From CAYQQU01 sp964419545 (lineage in GTDB: Bacteria; Bacteroidota; Bacteroidia; Chitinophagales; Saprospiraceae), in NCBI GenBank assembly GCA_964419545.1, contig CAYQQU010000007.1:62001-126000 (forward strand): a stretch of DNA of 64,000 nucleotides, read 5' to 3'. Below the pieces are notes generated by a model. The model did not search any database and was not told the origin of the DNA. It saw only the letters and a list, made by a program, of their open reading frames with translations. A program made the translations under genes and the position numbers. Positions 52,545-62,116 of the stretch are shown piece after piece. How positions within the stretch are numbered: position 1 is the first letter of the stretch; the number at the start of each line of letters is the position of its first letter.

Positions 52545-53915
52545 ATGAACAAGATCAAGCACCTCTACAGCCGTGCGGGTTTCGGACTGAGCCCCGATGA
52601 ATGGCGCCAACGTCGCGATTGGTCGGTCGAAAAAGCCGTCGCCGATCTTTTTACTCCGCAGCGGGAGGCTGTCGATTTACCCGTCCCGGAGCCGCCGTCG
52701 GTGGCCTGGCGACAGCTTTCCAAAGAACAGATCCGGGATTTGCGCATGCAGGAACGCCGGCGCGTCGCCGATTGCGCCGCCGAATGGATGCTGCGCATGG
52801 GAGCCGCCGGCGAAGACGCTTTACTGGAGCGCATGACGCTCTTCTGGCACGGCCACTTCGCCTGCACGATCCGGCAGGCCAAACTCGGCGCCGCCTACCT
52901 CAATACGCTGCGCCGCCACGCCCTGGGCAGTTTCCGGGAGCTGACGCAGGCCGTGGCCCGCGATGTGGCTATGATCCGCTTCCTGAACAACCAGCAGAAC
53001 CGCAAAGAACAGCCCAATGAAAACTTCGCCCGCGAACTGCTCGAATTGTTCACCATCGGGCGCGGGCAGTACTCGGAGCGCGACATTAAAGAGGCGGCCC
53101 GTGCCTTTACCGGTTGGTCGAGTAATCTGCAGGGAGATTTCGTGTTCCGGGAACGCTGGCACGACTACGGCATGAAAGAATTCTTCGGCCGGTCGGGACG
53201 GTTTAACGGGAACGATATCGTCGATATGGTGCTGGACCGGCGCGAAACGGCCGAACACTTGGTTCGCAAACTTTACCGCTACTTCGTCCATCCCGTCCCC
53301 GACGAAGGGCGCGTGCAGGCGCTGGCCGCACAGTACTACGAGTCGGACTACGACACGGGCGCCCTTATGCGCGCCATACTGGGATCGGATTGGTTCTATG
53401 CGTCCGGGAACATGGGGGTGATGATCAAGTCTCCGGTTTCGCTGCTGGCCGGAATGATCCGTACCTTATCCATCGCTATCGACGAGCCGCAGCCCCTGAT
53501 CATACTGCAGCGGGCGCTCGGCCAGCAGCTTTTCAACCCGCCCAATGTCGCCGGCTGGCCGGGCGACAAAGCCTGGATCGACAATGCGACGCTCATGCTG
53601 CGGCTCAATCTTCCCGGCATGATCCTCAGCAATGCGCAATATGATTTCCGGCCCAAAGACAGCTTGAAGGCTTCGTCGGGCGCCGCCGCCATCCGGAAGC
53701 TTCAGGTTCGGATCGATCTGGCGCCCTTGCAGGCAGCGGTGGCGGAGCATTCCGAACGAGAGGCCATTGCAGTGCTGCGCGAATATCTGCTGGCGACGCC
53801 CACCGGCGTCAGCGATGAGCTATTATTCCGGGCGGCCGGCGGAGCCGGTCGGGAGGAGTTTGTAAGAAACGCGGTCGGGCGCATTATGTCCTTGCCGGAA
53901 TATCAGGTTTGTTAA
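52545..53915 (+). CDS. DUF1800 protein
   Basis: 456 residues; the family signature is NENFARELLELFTIG (about residues 160-175) with FTGW. No signal peptide is obvious, though the partner gene has one. DUF1800 and DUF1501 genes are commonly adjacent across bacteria. They are implicated in export or processing of large proteins, but the mechanism is unsettled. The stop lies 10 bases before the DUF1501 start, so co-transcription is strongly suggested. Upstream is divergent from the lipoprotein gene. Confidence 0.85.
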   Translation: MNKIKHLYSRAGFGLSPDEWRQRRDWSVEKAVADLFTPQREAVDLPVPEPPSVAWRQLSKEQIRDLRMQERRRVADCAAEWMLRMGAAGEDALLERMTLFWHGHFACTIRQAKLGAAYLNTLRRHALGSFRELTQAVARDVAMIRFLNNQQNRKEQPNENFARELLELFTIGRGQYSERDIKEAARAFTGWSSNLQGDFVFRERWHDYGMKEFFGRSGRFNGNDIVDMVLDRRETAEHLVRKLYRYFVHPVPDEGRVQALAAQYYESDYDTGALMRAILGSDWFYASGNMGVMIKSPVSLLAGMIRTLSIAIDEPQPLIILQRALGQQLFNPPNVAGWPGDKAWIDNATLMLRLNLPGMILSNAQYDFRPKDSLKASSGAAAIRKLQVRIDLAPLQAAVAEHSEREAIAVLREYLLATPTGVSDELLFRAAGGAGREEFVRNAVGRIMSLPEYQVC

Positions 53916-53925
53916 AAAATTGAGC

Positions 53926-55116
53926 ATGAAACGCAGAGCATTTCTCAAAAAATCCGCCCTCGCTTCCACCGCCCTGTGGGCGCCCCGGTTTTTACAGGCC
54001 TGGGCGGGAATGCCGGTCGAGAACAGCCGGCGGGGAAACAACCTCGTTGTGGTGCAGCTGTCGGGGGGAAATGACGGGCTGAACACCGTCGTCCCCTACC
54101 GCAACGATATTTATTACCGGGAGCGGCCCCGCCTCGCCATTTCCCGTTCGGAAGTGCTGACCATTACCGACGAGCTGGGTTTTCACCCGGCCCTGTCGCC
54201 CCTGCGGGAGCTTTGGGACGAGGGTTGGCTTTCGATCGTCAACAATGTCGGGTATCCCAACCCCAATCGCTCCCATTTCCGGTCGATGGACATCTGGCAC
54301 ACGGCCAGCGACAGTCAGGAATACCTGAGCACGGGATGGCTGGGGCGCTACCTGGACAGCAGTTGCGCCGGCTGTCATCAACCGCACCATGCGATCGAAG
54401 TAGACGAAAGCCTCAGCCTGGCGCTGAAGGGCGAGCAGCAACGCGGTTTCGCTATGCGTAACCCCGGCCGAATGAAGCGTGCAGCCGATAATCGTTTCCT
54501 GCGGGCCGTCGCGGAGACGGAGGCGCACGCCCACGAAAGCGTCGCTTATCTTTATAAAACGCTGGTGAACACTCAGGCCTCAGCCGATTACCTGCATCAG
54601 CAGGCTCAGCACTTTCGGTCGAAAGCGGACTACCCCGCCGACGGGTTCGGCCGCGACCTGCGGCAGATCGCCGAGTTGATCATGGCGGATACGGACACAC
54701 AGATCTACTACGTCAGCCTCACCGGCTTCGACACCCACGCCAACCAGAAGGGACGGCAGGAAAGGTTGCTGGCGCAGTACGCCGAGGGGATGCGTGCGTT
54801 TGTCAGGGACCTCGATCAGCATGGGTTGCTGGACAACACGCTGATCCTGACCTTCAGTGAATTCGGGCGGCGCGTCGGGCAGAATGCTTCCGGCGGCACC
54901 GATCACGGCACCGCCAACAACGTGTTCCTGATGGGGGGGCAACTGAAAAAGCCGGGCTTTCTCAACGAAGGCCCCGACCTGAGTCGCCTCGATCAGGGGG
55001 ATCTGATCTACCAGGTTGATTTTCGTGAAATCTACGCCACCACGCTCAATCGCTGGCTCGGTGCAGATGCAGACGTCCTGCTGGGACGTTCCTTTGACGG
55101 GCTGCCGTTCGTCTGA
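53926..55116 (+). CDS. DUF1501 exported protein
   Basis: 396 residues from the ATG at 53926 (a TTG two codons upstream is in frame). The N-terminus MKRRAFLKKSALASTALWA is a twin-arginine-type export signal. The sulfatase-like alkaline-phosphatase fold is suggested by LSGGNDGLNTVVPYRN, GTDHGTANNVFLMGG and TLILTFSEFGRRV, which carry likely metal ligands. The pair with DUF1800 is conserved; a periplasmic role is probable. It converges with the GH25 gene, ending 17 bases before it. Confidence 0.88.
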   Translation: MKRRAFLKKSALASTALWAPRFLQAWAGMPVENSRRGNNLVVVQLSGGNDGLNTVVPYRNDIYYRERPRLAISRSEVLTITDELGFHPALSPLRELWDEGWLSIVNNVGYPNPNRSHFRSMDIWHTASDSQEYLSTGWLGRYLDSSCAGCHQPHHAIEVDESLSLALKGEQQRGFAMRNPGRMKRAADNRFLRAVAETEAHAHESVAYLYKTLVNTQASADYLHQQAQHFRSKADYPADGFGRDLRQIAELIMADTDTQIYYVSLTGFDTHANQKGRQERLLAQYAEGMRAFVRDLDQHGLLDNTLILTFSEFGRRVGQNASGGTDHGTANNVFLMGGQLKKPGFLNEGPDLSRLDQGDLIYQVDFREIYATTLNRWLGADADVLLGRSFDGLPFV

Positions 55117-55133
55117 CCACTCAGTTTCGTCGG

Positions 55134-55856
55134 TTAGTGGTACTGGTAAGGAGAAAGGCCGGATAGAACAGGGGCCGGCTGAACGCAGAGATGCTCGAGT
55201 TCTTCGAGCGTACCGGCGAAAACATTGAAATCGACGTTCCCGTCGATGCCGGCGAGGCGCCCCCGGTTGCCGTATTGCCAGAAACGCCACTGACTGCCGT
55301 TGGCGAGCGTCGGCTCCCGGCTGTTGTACCGGGCGATCCAGAGCGGATAATCGTTGAAATGGCCGGCGAGGTATTTGTTGTAGAACTTGAGGTTGGTGTA
55401 GATAATGGGTTTGACGTTGTAATGGATTTCAGTCAGAAAAAGCCAGGTCTTCACCCCGGTGATCAGCCGGGCTTTGCTTACACCGTCGAGCACTTCGACG
55501 TCGAGCACCGGCGGCAGGTCGCCGACTTCCAATTCCACCCACTGCATAAAATTGCGGGCCTGGTCTTCGGCGGAAAAAGAGGGCCGGAAAAAATGATAGG
55601 CCCCGCGGTAGATGCCCGCCCGCTTAATGTGGTCCCAATTCCGGCAATAGAGAGAATCGTTGAGCGTAATGCCTTCCGTTGCTTTGACGAAAGCGAAGTG
55701 GATATCCTGCTCCGCGACCGTGTCCCAGTCGATGAGAGCCTGGTAATGAGATACGTCGATGCCGTGCACCGCAAAACCGTCCATACGAACGGTAGGGCCC
55801 TGGCAGGAAAGCACGATACTGCCAAGCAGGACGGATATGCACAGGATCTTTCTCAT
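55134..55856 (-). CDS. GH25 lysozyme-family lipoprotein
   Basis: 240 residues from the ATG at 55856 (a longer reading begins 17 codons upstream). Lipoprotein signal MRKILCISVLLGSIVLSC (Cys 18). The GH25 fold is recognised by GIDVSHYQALIDWDTV, FAFVKATEGITLND and the catalytic DxE in PPVLDVEVL. It should cleave beta-1,4 bonds in peptidoglycan. The location is probably outer membrane or periplasm. Convergent with the DUF1501 gene. Confidence 0.92.
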   Translation of the reverse strand: MRKILCISVLLGSIVLSCQGPTVRMDGFAVHGIDVSHYQALIDWDTVAEQDIHFAFVKATEGITLNDSLYCRNWDHIKRAGIYRGAYHFFRPSFSAEDQARNFMQWVELEVGDLPPVLDVEVLDGVSKARLITGVKTWLFLTEIHYNVKPIIYTNLKFYNKYLAGHFNDYPLWIARYNSREPTLANGSQWRFWQYGNRGRLAGIDGNVDFNVFAGTLEELEHLCVQPAPVLSGLSPYQYH

Positions 55857-56134
55857 TCTATCGGTCTCTCTCCGTGTTTGCCCGTTGTGAAGGGAACCGC
55901 CGGGCAAGCACGCTCCTTTCCTGAGATGGGGCCGGATGTCGGCGCCGTAATCGCGTGAAAGGAGCAGAATTCAATTCATTAAACTTTAAATATCGCCAAA
56001 AAAAGTTTTTTTGAAAACTTTTGTTACGCCTTTAATTTTTTAATAACACGCCTCTGGAAAAGTTTTACTGCTGACCGGTGGAAATTGTTGCGTCCCCGAC
56101 GCTTTTTGTGAAGGGCCGCAGAAAATGTTAACCG
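55857..56134. other. Intergenic spacer between GH25 and aminotransferase genes
   Basis: 278 bases, A/T-rich in the middle. A hairpin AAAAGTTTT (56001-56009) with its complement (56014-56022) and a 4-base loop is the only clear structure. No gene supported. Confidence 0.5.
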
Positions 56135-57328
56135 ATGAACTTACGCCAGCTTTTTTTACGGCACGTCGCCCAAACCAGCCCCTTTCCGCTTTCGCTGGAA
56201 GTGGAGCGCGCGGCGGGCCTTTACCTTTACGATACTGCGGGAAAACGGTATCTCGACCTCATCGCCGGTATTGGGGTCAGCAGCCTCGGGCATTGTCATC
56301 CGCGGGTAATAGCGGCGGCCAAGGCCCAGCTCGACCGCTATCTGCACACGATGGTGTACGGAGAATACGTATTGGCCCCCCAGGTGCAACTGGCCGCACG
56401 CCTGACCGGTTTATTGCCGGAACGGTTGGATAGTGTTTATTTCGTAAATTCCGGAGCGGAAGCCACCGAAGGAGCGATGAAGCTGGCCAAGCGCTATACC
56501 GGTCGCGCTGAGATCGTCGCCTGCCGGTATGCTTACCACGGCAGCACCCAGGGCGCCGCCAGCCTTATGTCGCCCCGCGACTTTACCGAACCTTTCCTGC
56601 CCTTGTTGCCGGGCATTCGCCATATCGAATACAACTGTGCTTATTGTCTTCGCAGGATCACCGAACGAACAGCTGCGGTGATCGTGGAAACGGTTCAGGC
56701 GGAATGGGGGTTGCGCAAGCCCTTCGACGGCTACCTACAGCAGCTGCGTCGCCGTTGTGATGAGGTAGGCGCGTTGTTGATCTTCGACGAGATCCAGGCA
56801 GGATACGGGCGTACGGGCTCCCTTTTTGCTTTTGAACAGTATGATGTCGTACCCGATATACTGCTATTGGCCAAAGGAATGGGCGGCGGTATGCCCATCG
56901 GCGCTTTTATCGCCGCCAGGGAGATCATGAATACGCTTACCCACGACCCGGTGCTGGGACACATCACCACCTTTGGCGGCCATCCTGTGAGCTGCGCGGC
57001 GGCCCTGGCGACGCTCGATACCATTCTGGAAGAAAAACTGGCCGAGCAGGCGCCCGAAAAAGAAGCGCTGTTCCGTTCCTTGCTGCACCATCCCGAGATC
57101 ATCGAGTTGCGCAGCGCCGGCCTTTGGATGGCGGTAGAAATGCGCGATTTCGATTTTGTTCAGGGAGTTATCGGGCGCTGCTTATCGCGCGGGCTCGTTA
57201 CCGACTGGTTCCTCTTCAACAATCGGTCTTTGCGCATCGCGCCTCCGCTGATTATCGGAGCGGAAGAAATTCGCTGGGCCTGCGGCGTGATTCTCGAAGC
57301 CATCGAGGAAACGCGCCAGGAGCAGTGA
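56135..57328 (+). CDS. Class III aminotransferase (acetylornithine type)
   Basis: 397 residues, PLP-dependent. The lysine that binds PLP is in LLAKGMGGGMPIG; DEIQAGYGRTGSLFAFE and HPRVIAAAKAQLD are family blocks. Sequence is closest in style to acetylornithine or ornithine aminotransferase, but with a short active-site loop the substrate is not certain. Single gene, divergent from GH25 and convergent with rpoN, whose end is 12 bases from its own. Confidence 0.85.
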   Translation: MNLRQLFLRHVAQTSPFPLSLEVERAAGLYLYDTAGKRYLDLIAGIGVSSLGHCHPRVIAAAKAQLDRYLHTMVYGEYVLAPQVQLAARLTGLLPERLDSVYFVNSGAEATEGAMKLAKRYTGRAEIVACRYAYHGSTQGAASLMSPRDFTEPFLPLLPGIRHIEYNCAYCLRRITERTAAVIVETVQAEWGLRKPFDGYLQQLRRRCDEVGALLIFDEIQAGYGRTGSLFAFEQYDVVPDILLLAKGMGGGMPIGAFIAAREIMNTLTHDPVLGHITTFGGHPVSCAAALATLDTILEEKLAEQAPEKEALFRSLLHHPEIIELRSAGLWMAVEMRDFDFVQGVIGRCLSRGLVTDWFLFNNRSLRIAPPLIIGAEEIRWACGVILEAIEETRQEQ

Positions 57329-57340
57329 CCGCTTGCTTTT

Positions 57341-58882
57341 TTACAATTCCTTGCGCAGCCGCGCCACCGGAATGCCCAGTTGTTCCCGGTATTTGGCAAC
57401 GGTGCGGCGTGCGATGTCGTAGCCTTTTTCGCGCAGCAGGTTTTTCAGTTTTTCGTCGGAAAGCGGTTTCCTTTTGTTTTCGGCGTCTATGATTTCGCGC
57501 AACACTTTTTTCACTTCCAGGGTGGAGACTTCCTCGCCTTCGCTGGTGGAAAGGGATTCGGAGAAGAAGTCTTTGAGGCGCATCACCCCGAACTCGGTCT
57601 GGACAAACTTGCTGTTTACCACCCGCGACACGGTAGAGATATCGAGGCCGGTGATGTCGGCGATGTCCTTTAGGATCATGGGGCGCAGCTTTTTCTGGTC
57701 GCCGGTAAGAAAATAATCGTACTGGTATTGCAGGATAGCGTACATCGTTTTAAACATGGTCTCCTGCCGCTGCCGTATGGCGTCGATAAACCAGCGGGCG
57801 GAATCGATCTTTTGCTTGATGAACATGACGGCTTCCCGCTCTTTCTTGTGCGCCCGGCCGCCCTGAGCGTTGCGTTTGTAGGCCTTGAGCATGTCGCGGT
57901 ACTGCTCGTTAATGGTCAGGTCGGGAGTGTTGCGGGCGTTGAGGGTCAGGTCGAGTTCGCCGTCGCGGTTGTAAATAAAAAAGTCGGGAATGACGTAGCG
58001 GTTGGCGTTCATGCGATTGGCGCCGGAAGTGTAACCGCTGGCCGGCTTGGGGTTGAGTTTGACGATCTCTTCCAGGGCGTCGCGCAGGTCTTCCTCATCG
58101 ACTTCCAGTTGCCTTTGTAATTTGGGGTAGTGTTTTTTGGTAAATTCCGTGAAATGGTTTTCGATGATCTGCTCGGCCAGCATCAGGGTGTAGCGGTCCT
58201 GCAGGGAAAGCGCTTCTTTTTCCAGCCGTAGCCGCAGCTGTATGAGCAGGCACTCGCGCAGGTCGCGCGCCCCTACTCCCGGCGGGTCGAACTGCTGGAT
58301 GCGCTCGAGCACCGCCAATACTTCTTCTTCCGTAGCGAAAATATTTTGCGAGAACATCAGGTCGTCGATGATCGCAATGGGCTCCCGTCGCAGGTAGCCG
58401 TCGTCGTCGATACTGCCGATAATCTGGTGAGCGATCGCTGCTTCTTTTTCGTCTTCCAGTTCCAGCAGGCCGAGTTGTTCTTCGAGGTATTCATGGAACG
58501 TATTTTCAACGGCGATGGGAATCGTCTTTTCTTCTTCGTCGGGATTGTACGAACCGGCGCTCGTCTTATAGGTCACCGGGTCGTCTTCGATGTAATCGTT
58601 CAGGTAGTCGTCCAACTCGAAATCCTTTTGGCTTTCTTCTTCGCCTTCGAATTCGTAGTCGCGATCGTCCATTTCGTTAGCATCCGTCATCGAATCCGGG
58701 GTGTCGCCTTCTTCCAGTGCCGGATTGGCTTCCAGTTCTTCTTTGATGCGCTGCTCCAGGTTGGCCGCCGGGATCTGCAACAGCTTCATCAACTGAATCT
58801 GTTGGGGCGACAATTTTTGGAGCATTTTCTGGCTTAGGGTCTGTCTCAGCATCTTGTCATAGGGTTTGGCCGTTCTCTTCAA
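57341..58882 (-). CDS. rpoN: RNA polymerase sigma-54 factor
   Basis: 513 residues. Region I (about 1-60) is QLSPQQIQLMKLLQIPAANLEQRI, Gln-rich and typical of the activator-interacting domain. An acidic linker (about 65-130) follows, then the core-binding domain. The RpoN box ARRTVAKYR is at residues 491-499. It directs activator-dependent transcription. Bacteroidota possess rpoN widely. Gene is convergent with the class III aminotransferase and divergent from aminopeptidase P. Confidence 0.97.
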   Translation of the reverse strand: MKRTAKPYDKMLRQTLSQKMLQKLSPQQIQLMKLLQIPAANLEQRIKEELEANPALEEGDTPDSMTDANEMDDRDYEFEGEEESQKDFELDDYLNDYIEDDPVTYKTSAGSYNPDEEEKTIPIAVENTFHEYLEEQLGLLELEDEKEAAIAHQIIGSIDDDGYLRREPIAIIDDLMFSQNIFATEEEVLAVLERIQQFDPPGVGARDLRECLLIQLRLRLEKEALSLQDRYTLMLAEQIIENHFTEFTKKHYPKLQRQLEVDEEDLRDALEEIVKLNPKPASGYTSGANRMNANRYVIPDFFIYNRDGELDLTLNARNTPDLTINEQYRDMLKAYKRNAQGGRAHKKEREAVMFIKQKIDSARWFIDAIRQRQETMFKTMYAILQYQYDYFLTGDQKKLRPMILKDIADITGLDISTVSRVVNSKFVQTEFGVMRLKDFFSESLSTSEGEEVSTLEVKKVLREIIDAENKRKPLSDEKLKNLLREKGYDIARRTVAKYREQLGIPVARLRKEL

Positions 58883-59104
58883 CTAACAAGCAGCGATCTG
58901 CGAAGGTTAGCGGCAAAATAAAATTTTCGGCTATGTCGGTTATTTGCAATATAGGCTATTCAAAACTAATTTAGCGCTATCCGGTATATAGTGCAACAAT
59001 AAATATGCCAAAAAATAATAATGTTTTTGTGCGGGGCGCTTTTTCTTGCCGGATTTTCTCAGGCAGTTGGTATTCAGCTGCTTAAAATGCTGAAAAAAAA
59101 GGAA

Positions 59105-60895
59105 ATGGAAATAACGGAAAAACTGGACCTCCTGCGCCACGCCATGCGCGAACAGGGGCTCGACGCTTACCTGGTGCCGAGCAGCGATCCGCACCAGAGT
59201 GAATACGTGGCCGCCCACTGGACGACGCGGGAATGGCTATCGGGCTTTACCGGCTCGGCCGGCCTCCTCCTGGTAACGGCGAAGGATGCCGGATTATGGA
59301 CCGATTCGCGGTACTTTCTACAGGCGGAGACCGAGCTGGCCGGCAGCGGCATTGTCCTGCAGCGACAGCAGACGCCGCACGCCCCGGAACACATACAATG
59401 GTTGATCGACAATCTGCCCGCCGGCAGCACCGTAGGCATTGACGGCGCCCTCTTTTCCGTAACCCAGGTCCGGCACCTCAACAACCGCCTGGCCAAAGCG
59501 GACATCCGGCTGAACGACCATGCGGATCTGATCTACGCTTTGTGGCGAGACCGGCCGGCGCTGCCCGACGAGCCCATCTTTGCCTTCCCGGATGTATACG
59601 CCGGCCTCAGCCGGCCCGAAAAGCTGGGCCTCGTTCGGCAGGAGCTGGAAGAACGGGACGTGGAATGGCATTTTCTTTCCACACTCGACGACATCGCCTG
59701 GGTGCTCAACCTGCGGGGGAGCGACGTTCCTTACAATCCGGTCTTCATCGCATACCTGGCTATCGGGGAAAATGAAGCCATCTTATTCGTCGATCCGCAA
59801 AAAGTAAAAGACGACCTCAAGCAGGCCCTGCAGGCGGACGGCGTCAGTATCCGGCCTTATCCCGCCGCTGAAGTTTTTTTAAAGGAAATGTCGGAGCTGG
59901 ATACCGTTTGGGTGGATCCGACTTCCCTGAATATGCGACTCTACAGCCGGATCGCCGAAGATCAGCTGGAGAAAGGCGAAAACCGCGTGCGCCAGCTCAA
60001 AGCGATTAAAAGTGAAACGGAGATCGGTCATATCCGCGAAGCCATGCGCAAAGACGGCGTAGCGCTGACCAAGCTCTACCGCTGGCTGGAAAGCGTTTTG
60101 CCCAACCGAGCCGTTACCGAGGCGGCGGTTGCCCGCCAGCTCAGCCATTTCCGGCGGGCGGGCGGCGATTACTACGGCGAGAGCTTCGGCGCCATCGTGG
60201 GCTACCGGGCCAACGGCGCTATCGTGCACTACCGGCCCGATCCCGATACCTCCGCTGAGCTCCGGCAGGAGGGGCTTTTGCTGATCGATTCCGGCGGGCA
60301 GTATCTCCAGGGCACTACCGACATCACGCGCACCATCACCCTGGGGGCGCCTACCGAAGAGGAGCGCCGCAATTTCACGCTGGTCCTGAAGGGCCATATC
60401 GCGCTGGCCACCGCCCGTTTTCCTTCGGGGACAACCGGAGTGCAACTCGATGCAATGGCGCGACGCCCGCTTTGGCAGCACGGATTGAACTATGGTCACG
60501 GCACCGGCCACGGTGTAGGTTTTTTCCTTAACGTACACGAACCGCCGCAGGGTTTTGCCGCCGGCGCCGCCACCAGCCGGGCCGTCACAGCGCTGGCGCC
60601 GGGTATGCTGACTTCCAACGAACCTGGTTTCTACAAAACCGGGGAATACGGCATCCGCACCGAAAACCTGGTGCTCTGTGTGCCGGGAGAAGAAAACGAG
60701 TACGGCGAATTCCTGCAATTCGAAACCCTTACCCTTTTTCCGATAGACCTTCGGTTGGTGGCGCCCGAATTGTTGGACGCCGAAGAAAAAACGTGGCTCA
60801 ACGATTATCACCGACAGGTGTTTGATGAATTGAAACCGCTGCTGAACCCGGAAGAACAGGCCTGGCTGCAGGAAAAATGCGGAACAGTGGAGTGA
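59105..60895 (+). CDS. pepP: Xaa-Pro aminopeptidase (aminopeptidase P)
   Basis: 596 residues from the ATG at 59105 (AAGGA just before); an ATG at 59087 and a longer reading from 59021 are also in frame. Two N-terminal creatinase-like domains precede the M24 catalytic domain (about 330-596). Metal ligands are in DSGGQYLQGTTDITRTI, GTGHGVGFFLNVHEPP and TSNEPGFYKTGEYGIRTENL. It cleaves Xaa-Pro from the N-terminus of peptides in the cytoplasm. The 3-domain form is the longer eukaryote-type enzyme common in Bacteroidota. Confidence 0.92.
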   Translation: MEITEKLDLLRHAMREQGLDAYLVPSSDPHQSEYVAAHWTTREWLSGFTGSAGLLLVTAKDAGLWTDSRYFLQAETELAGSGIVLQRQQTPHAPEHIQWLIDNLPAGSTVGIDGALFSVTQVRHLNNRLAKADIRLNDHADLIYALWRDRPALPDEPIFAFPDVYAGLSRPEKLGLVRQELEERDVEWHFLSTLDDIAWVLNLRGSDVPYNPVFIAYLAIGENEAILFVDPQKVKDDLKQALQADGVSIRPYPAAEVFLKEMSELDTVWVDPTSLNMRLYSRIAEDQLEKGENRVRQLKAIKSETEIGHIREAMRKDGVALTKLYRWLESVLPNRAVTEAAVARQLSHFRRAGGDYYGESFGAIVGYRANGAIVHYRPDPDTSAELRQEGLLLIDSGGQYLQGTTDITRTITLGAPTEEERRNFTLVLKGHIALATARFPSGTTGVQLDAMARRPLWQHGLNYGHGTGHGVGFFLNVHEPPQGFAAGAATSRAVTALAPGMLTSNEPGFYKTGEYGIRTENLVLCVPGEENEYGEFLQFETLTLFPIDLRLVAPELLDAEEKTWLNDYHRQVFDELKPLLNPEEQAWLQEKCGTVE

Positions 60896-60987
60896 GCTGA
60901 AAGCCGCCTGCTATTCGGCGAGACGGGGATGGTGTACTTGGGGAGTAGCAGCGAAGATGGAGGAATTCAGAACAGAAACGAGCAATC

Positions 60988-62061
60988 ATGGATCGACAAA
61001 TAACGGAGACGACCTCGGTGCATTCCCGGCAGGATATCCGGCAGTTGCGCGAGGAGGAACTGGTCGCTTTGTTCAAAGCCGCCGGCGAGCCGCGTTTTCG
61101 CGTTAAGCAAGTACAGGAGTGGCTTTGGCAAAAGGGCGCCCACCGGTTTGAGGAGATGACCAATTTGTCCAAAAAGCTGCGGACTTACCTGGAAGAACGG
61201 TTTGTGATCAACGCCCTTACTACCGATAAGGTGCAGCACAGCGCCGACGGCACCATAAAATTCCGTTTTCGCCTGTACGACGGCCACCTGATCGAGTCGG
61301 TGCTCATCCCGGTGCCGGAGGATGACCGCTATACGGTCTGTGTCTCTTCTCAGGTGGGATGCAGCCTCTCCTGTAAGTTTTGTGCGACCGGCCGCATGCA
61401 GCGCATTCGCAACCTCGACGCCGCGGAGATATTCGATCAGGTCGTGCTGGTCAACCGAGCTTCGGAAGCTCATTTCGGCCATCCGCTTACCAACATCGTC
61501 TATATGGGCATGGGCGAACCCCTGCTGGCGTATCGCAACGTTCTGGAAAGCATCGAACGCATCACCTCGCCGCAAGGGCTGGGCATGTCGCCCAAACGCA
61601 TCACGGTCAGTACGGCCGGCATCGCCAAGATGATCCGCCGGCTCGCCGACGACCAGTCGAAAGTCAACCTCGCGCTCTCCCTCCACGCCGCCGACGACGC
61701 CAAGCGCAACGAGATCATGCCCATTAACGAACAGAATAACCTGAGCGTGCTGATGGACGCCCTCGGCTACTACTACGAAAAAACGCGCAATCGCATCAGC
61801 TACGAATACATCGCTTTCCACCAGTACAACGACGGGCCTGTCGACGCCGACAACCTGATCCGCCTCTGCCGCCGCTTTCCCGTACGAGTGAACATCATCG
61901 AGTACAATCCGATCGAAGGAGCTGCTTTCCGCAAAGCCGAGGAAGACCGCATCGACGCCTTTGCCCGCCGTTTGCGCGACGCCGGCGTGATGGTAACCGT
62001 CCGGCGCAGCCGGGGTAAAGATATCGACGCGGCCTGCGGGCAGTTGGCGAACAAAGGGTGA
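60988..62061 (+). CDS. rlmN: 23S rRNA/tRNA A2503/A37 C2-methyltransferase
   Basis: 357 residues. Radical SAM enzyme that methylates A2503 in 23S rRNA and A37 in tRNA. The cluster motif is C125-xxx-C129-xx-C132 (VGCSLSCKFCATGR), and the C-terminal catalytic Cys is C350 in DIDAACGQLANKG. The N-terminal RlmN domain (about 15-100) includes RFRVKQVQEWLWQKGA. Located just after aminopeptidase P on the same strand and convergent with the PfkB kinase gene. Confidence 0.96.
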   Translation: MDRQITETTSVHSRQDIRQLREEELVALFKAAGEPRFRVKQVQEWLWQKGAHRFEEMTNLSKKLRTYLEERFVINALTTDKVQHSADGTIKFRFRLYDGHLIESVLIPVPEDDRYTVCVSSQVGCSLSCKFCATGRMQRIRNLDAAEIFDQVVLVNRASEAHFGHPLTNIVYMGMGEPLLAYRNVLESIERITSPQGLGMSPKRITVSTAGIAKMIRRLADDQSKVNLALSLHAADDAKRNEIMPINEQNNLSVLMDALGYYYEKTRNRISYEYIAFHQYNDGPVDADNLIRLCRRFPVRVNIIEYNPIEGAAFRKAEEDRIDAFARRLRDAGVMVTVRRSRGKDIDAACGQLANKG

Positions 62062-62116
62062 GCAGTGATGGTCAAATGGCAGGATCCATGAATAATCCGG
62101 GCTAACCGTGGTGCGA

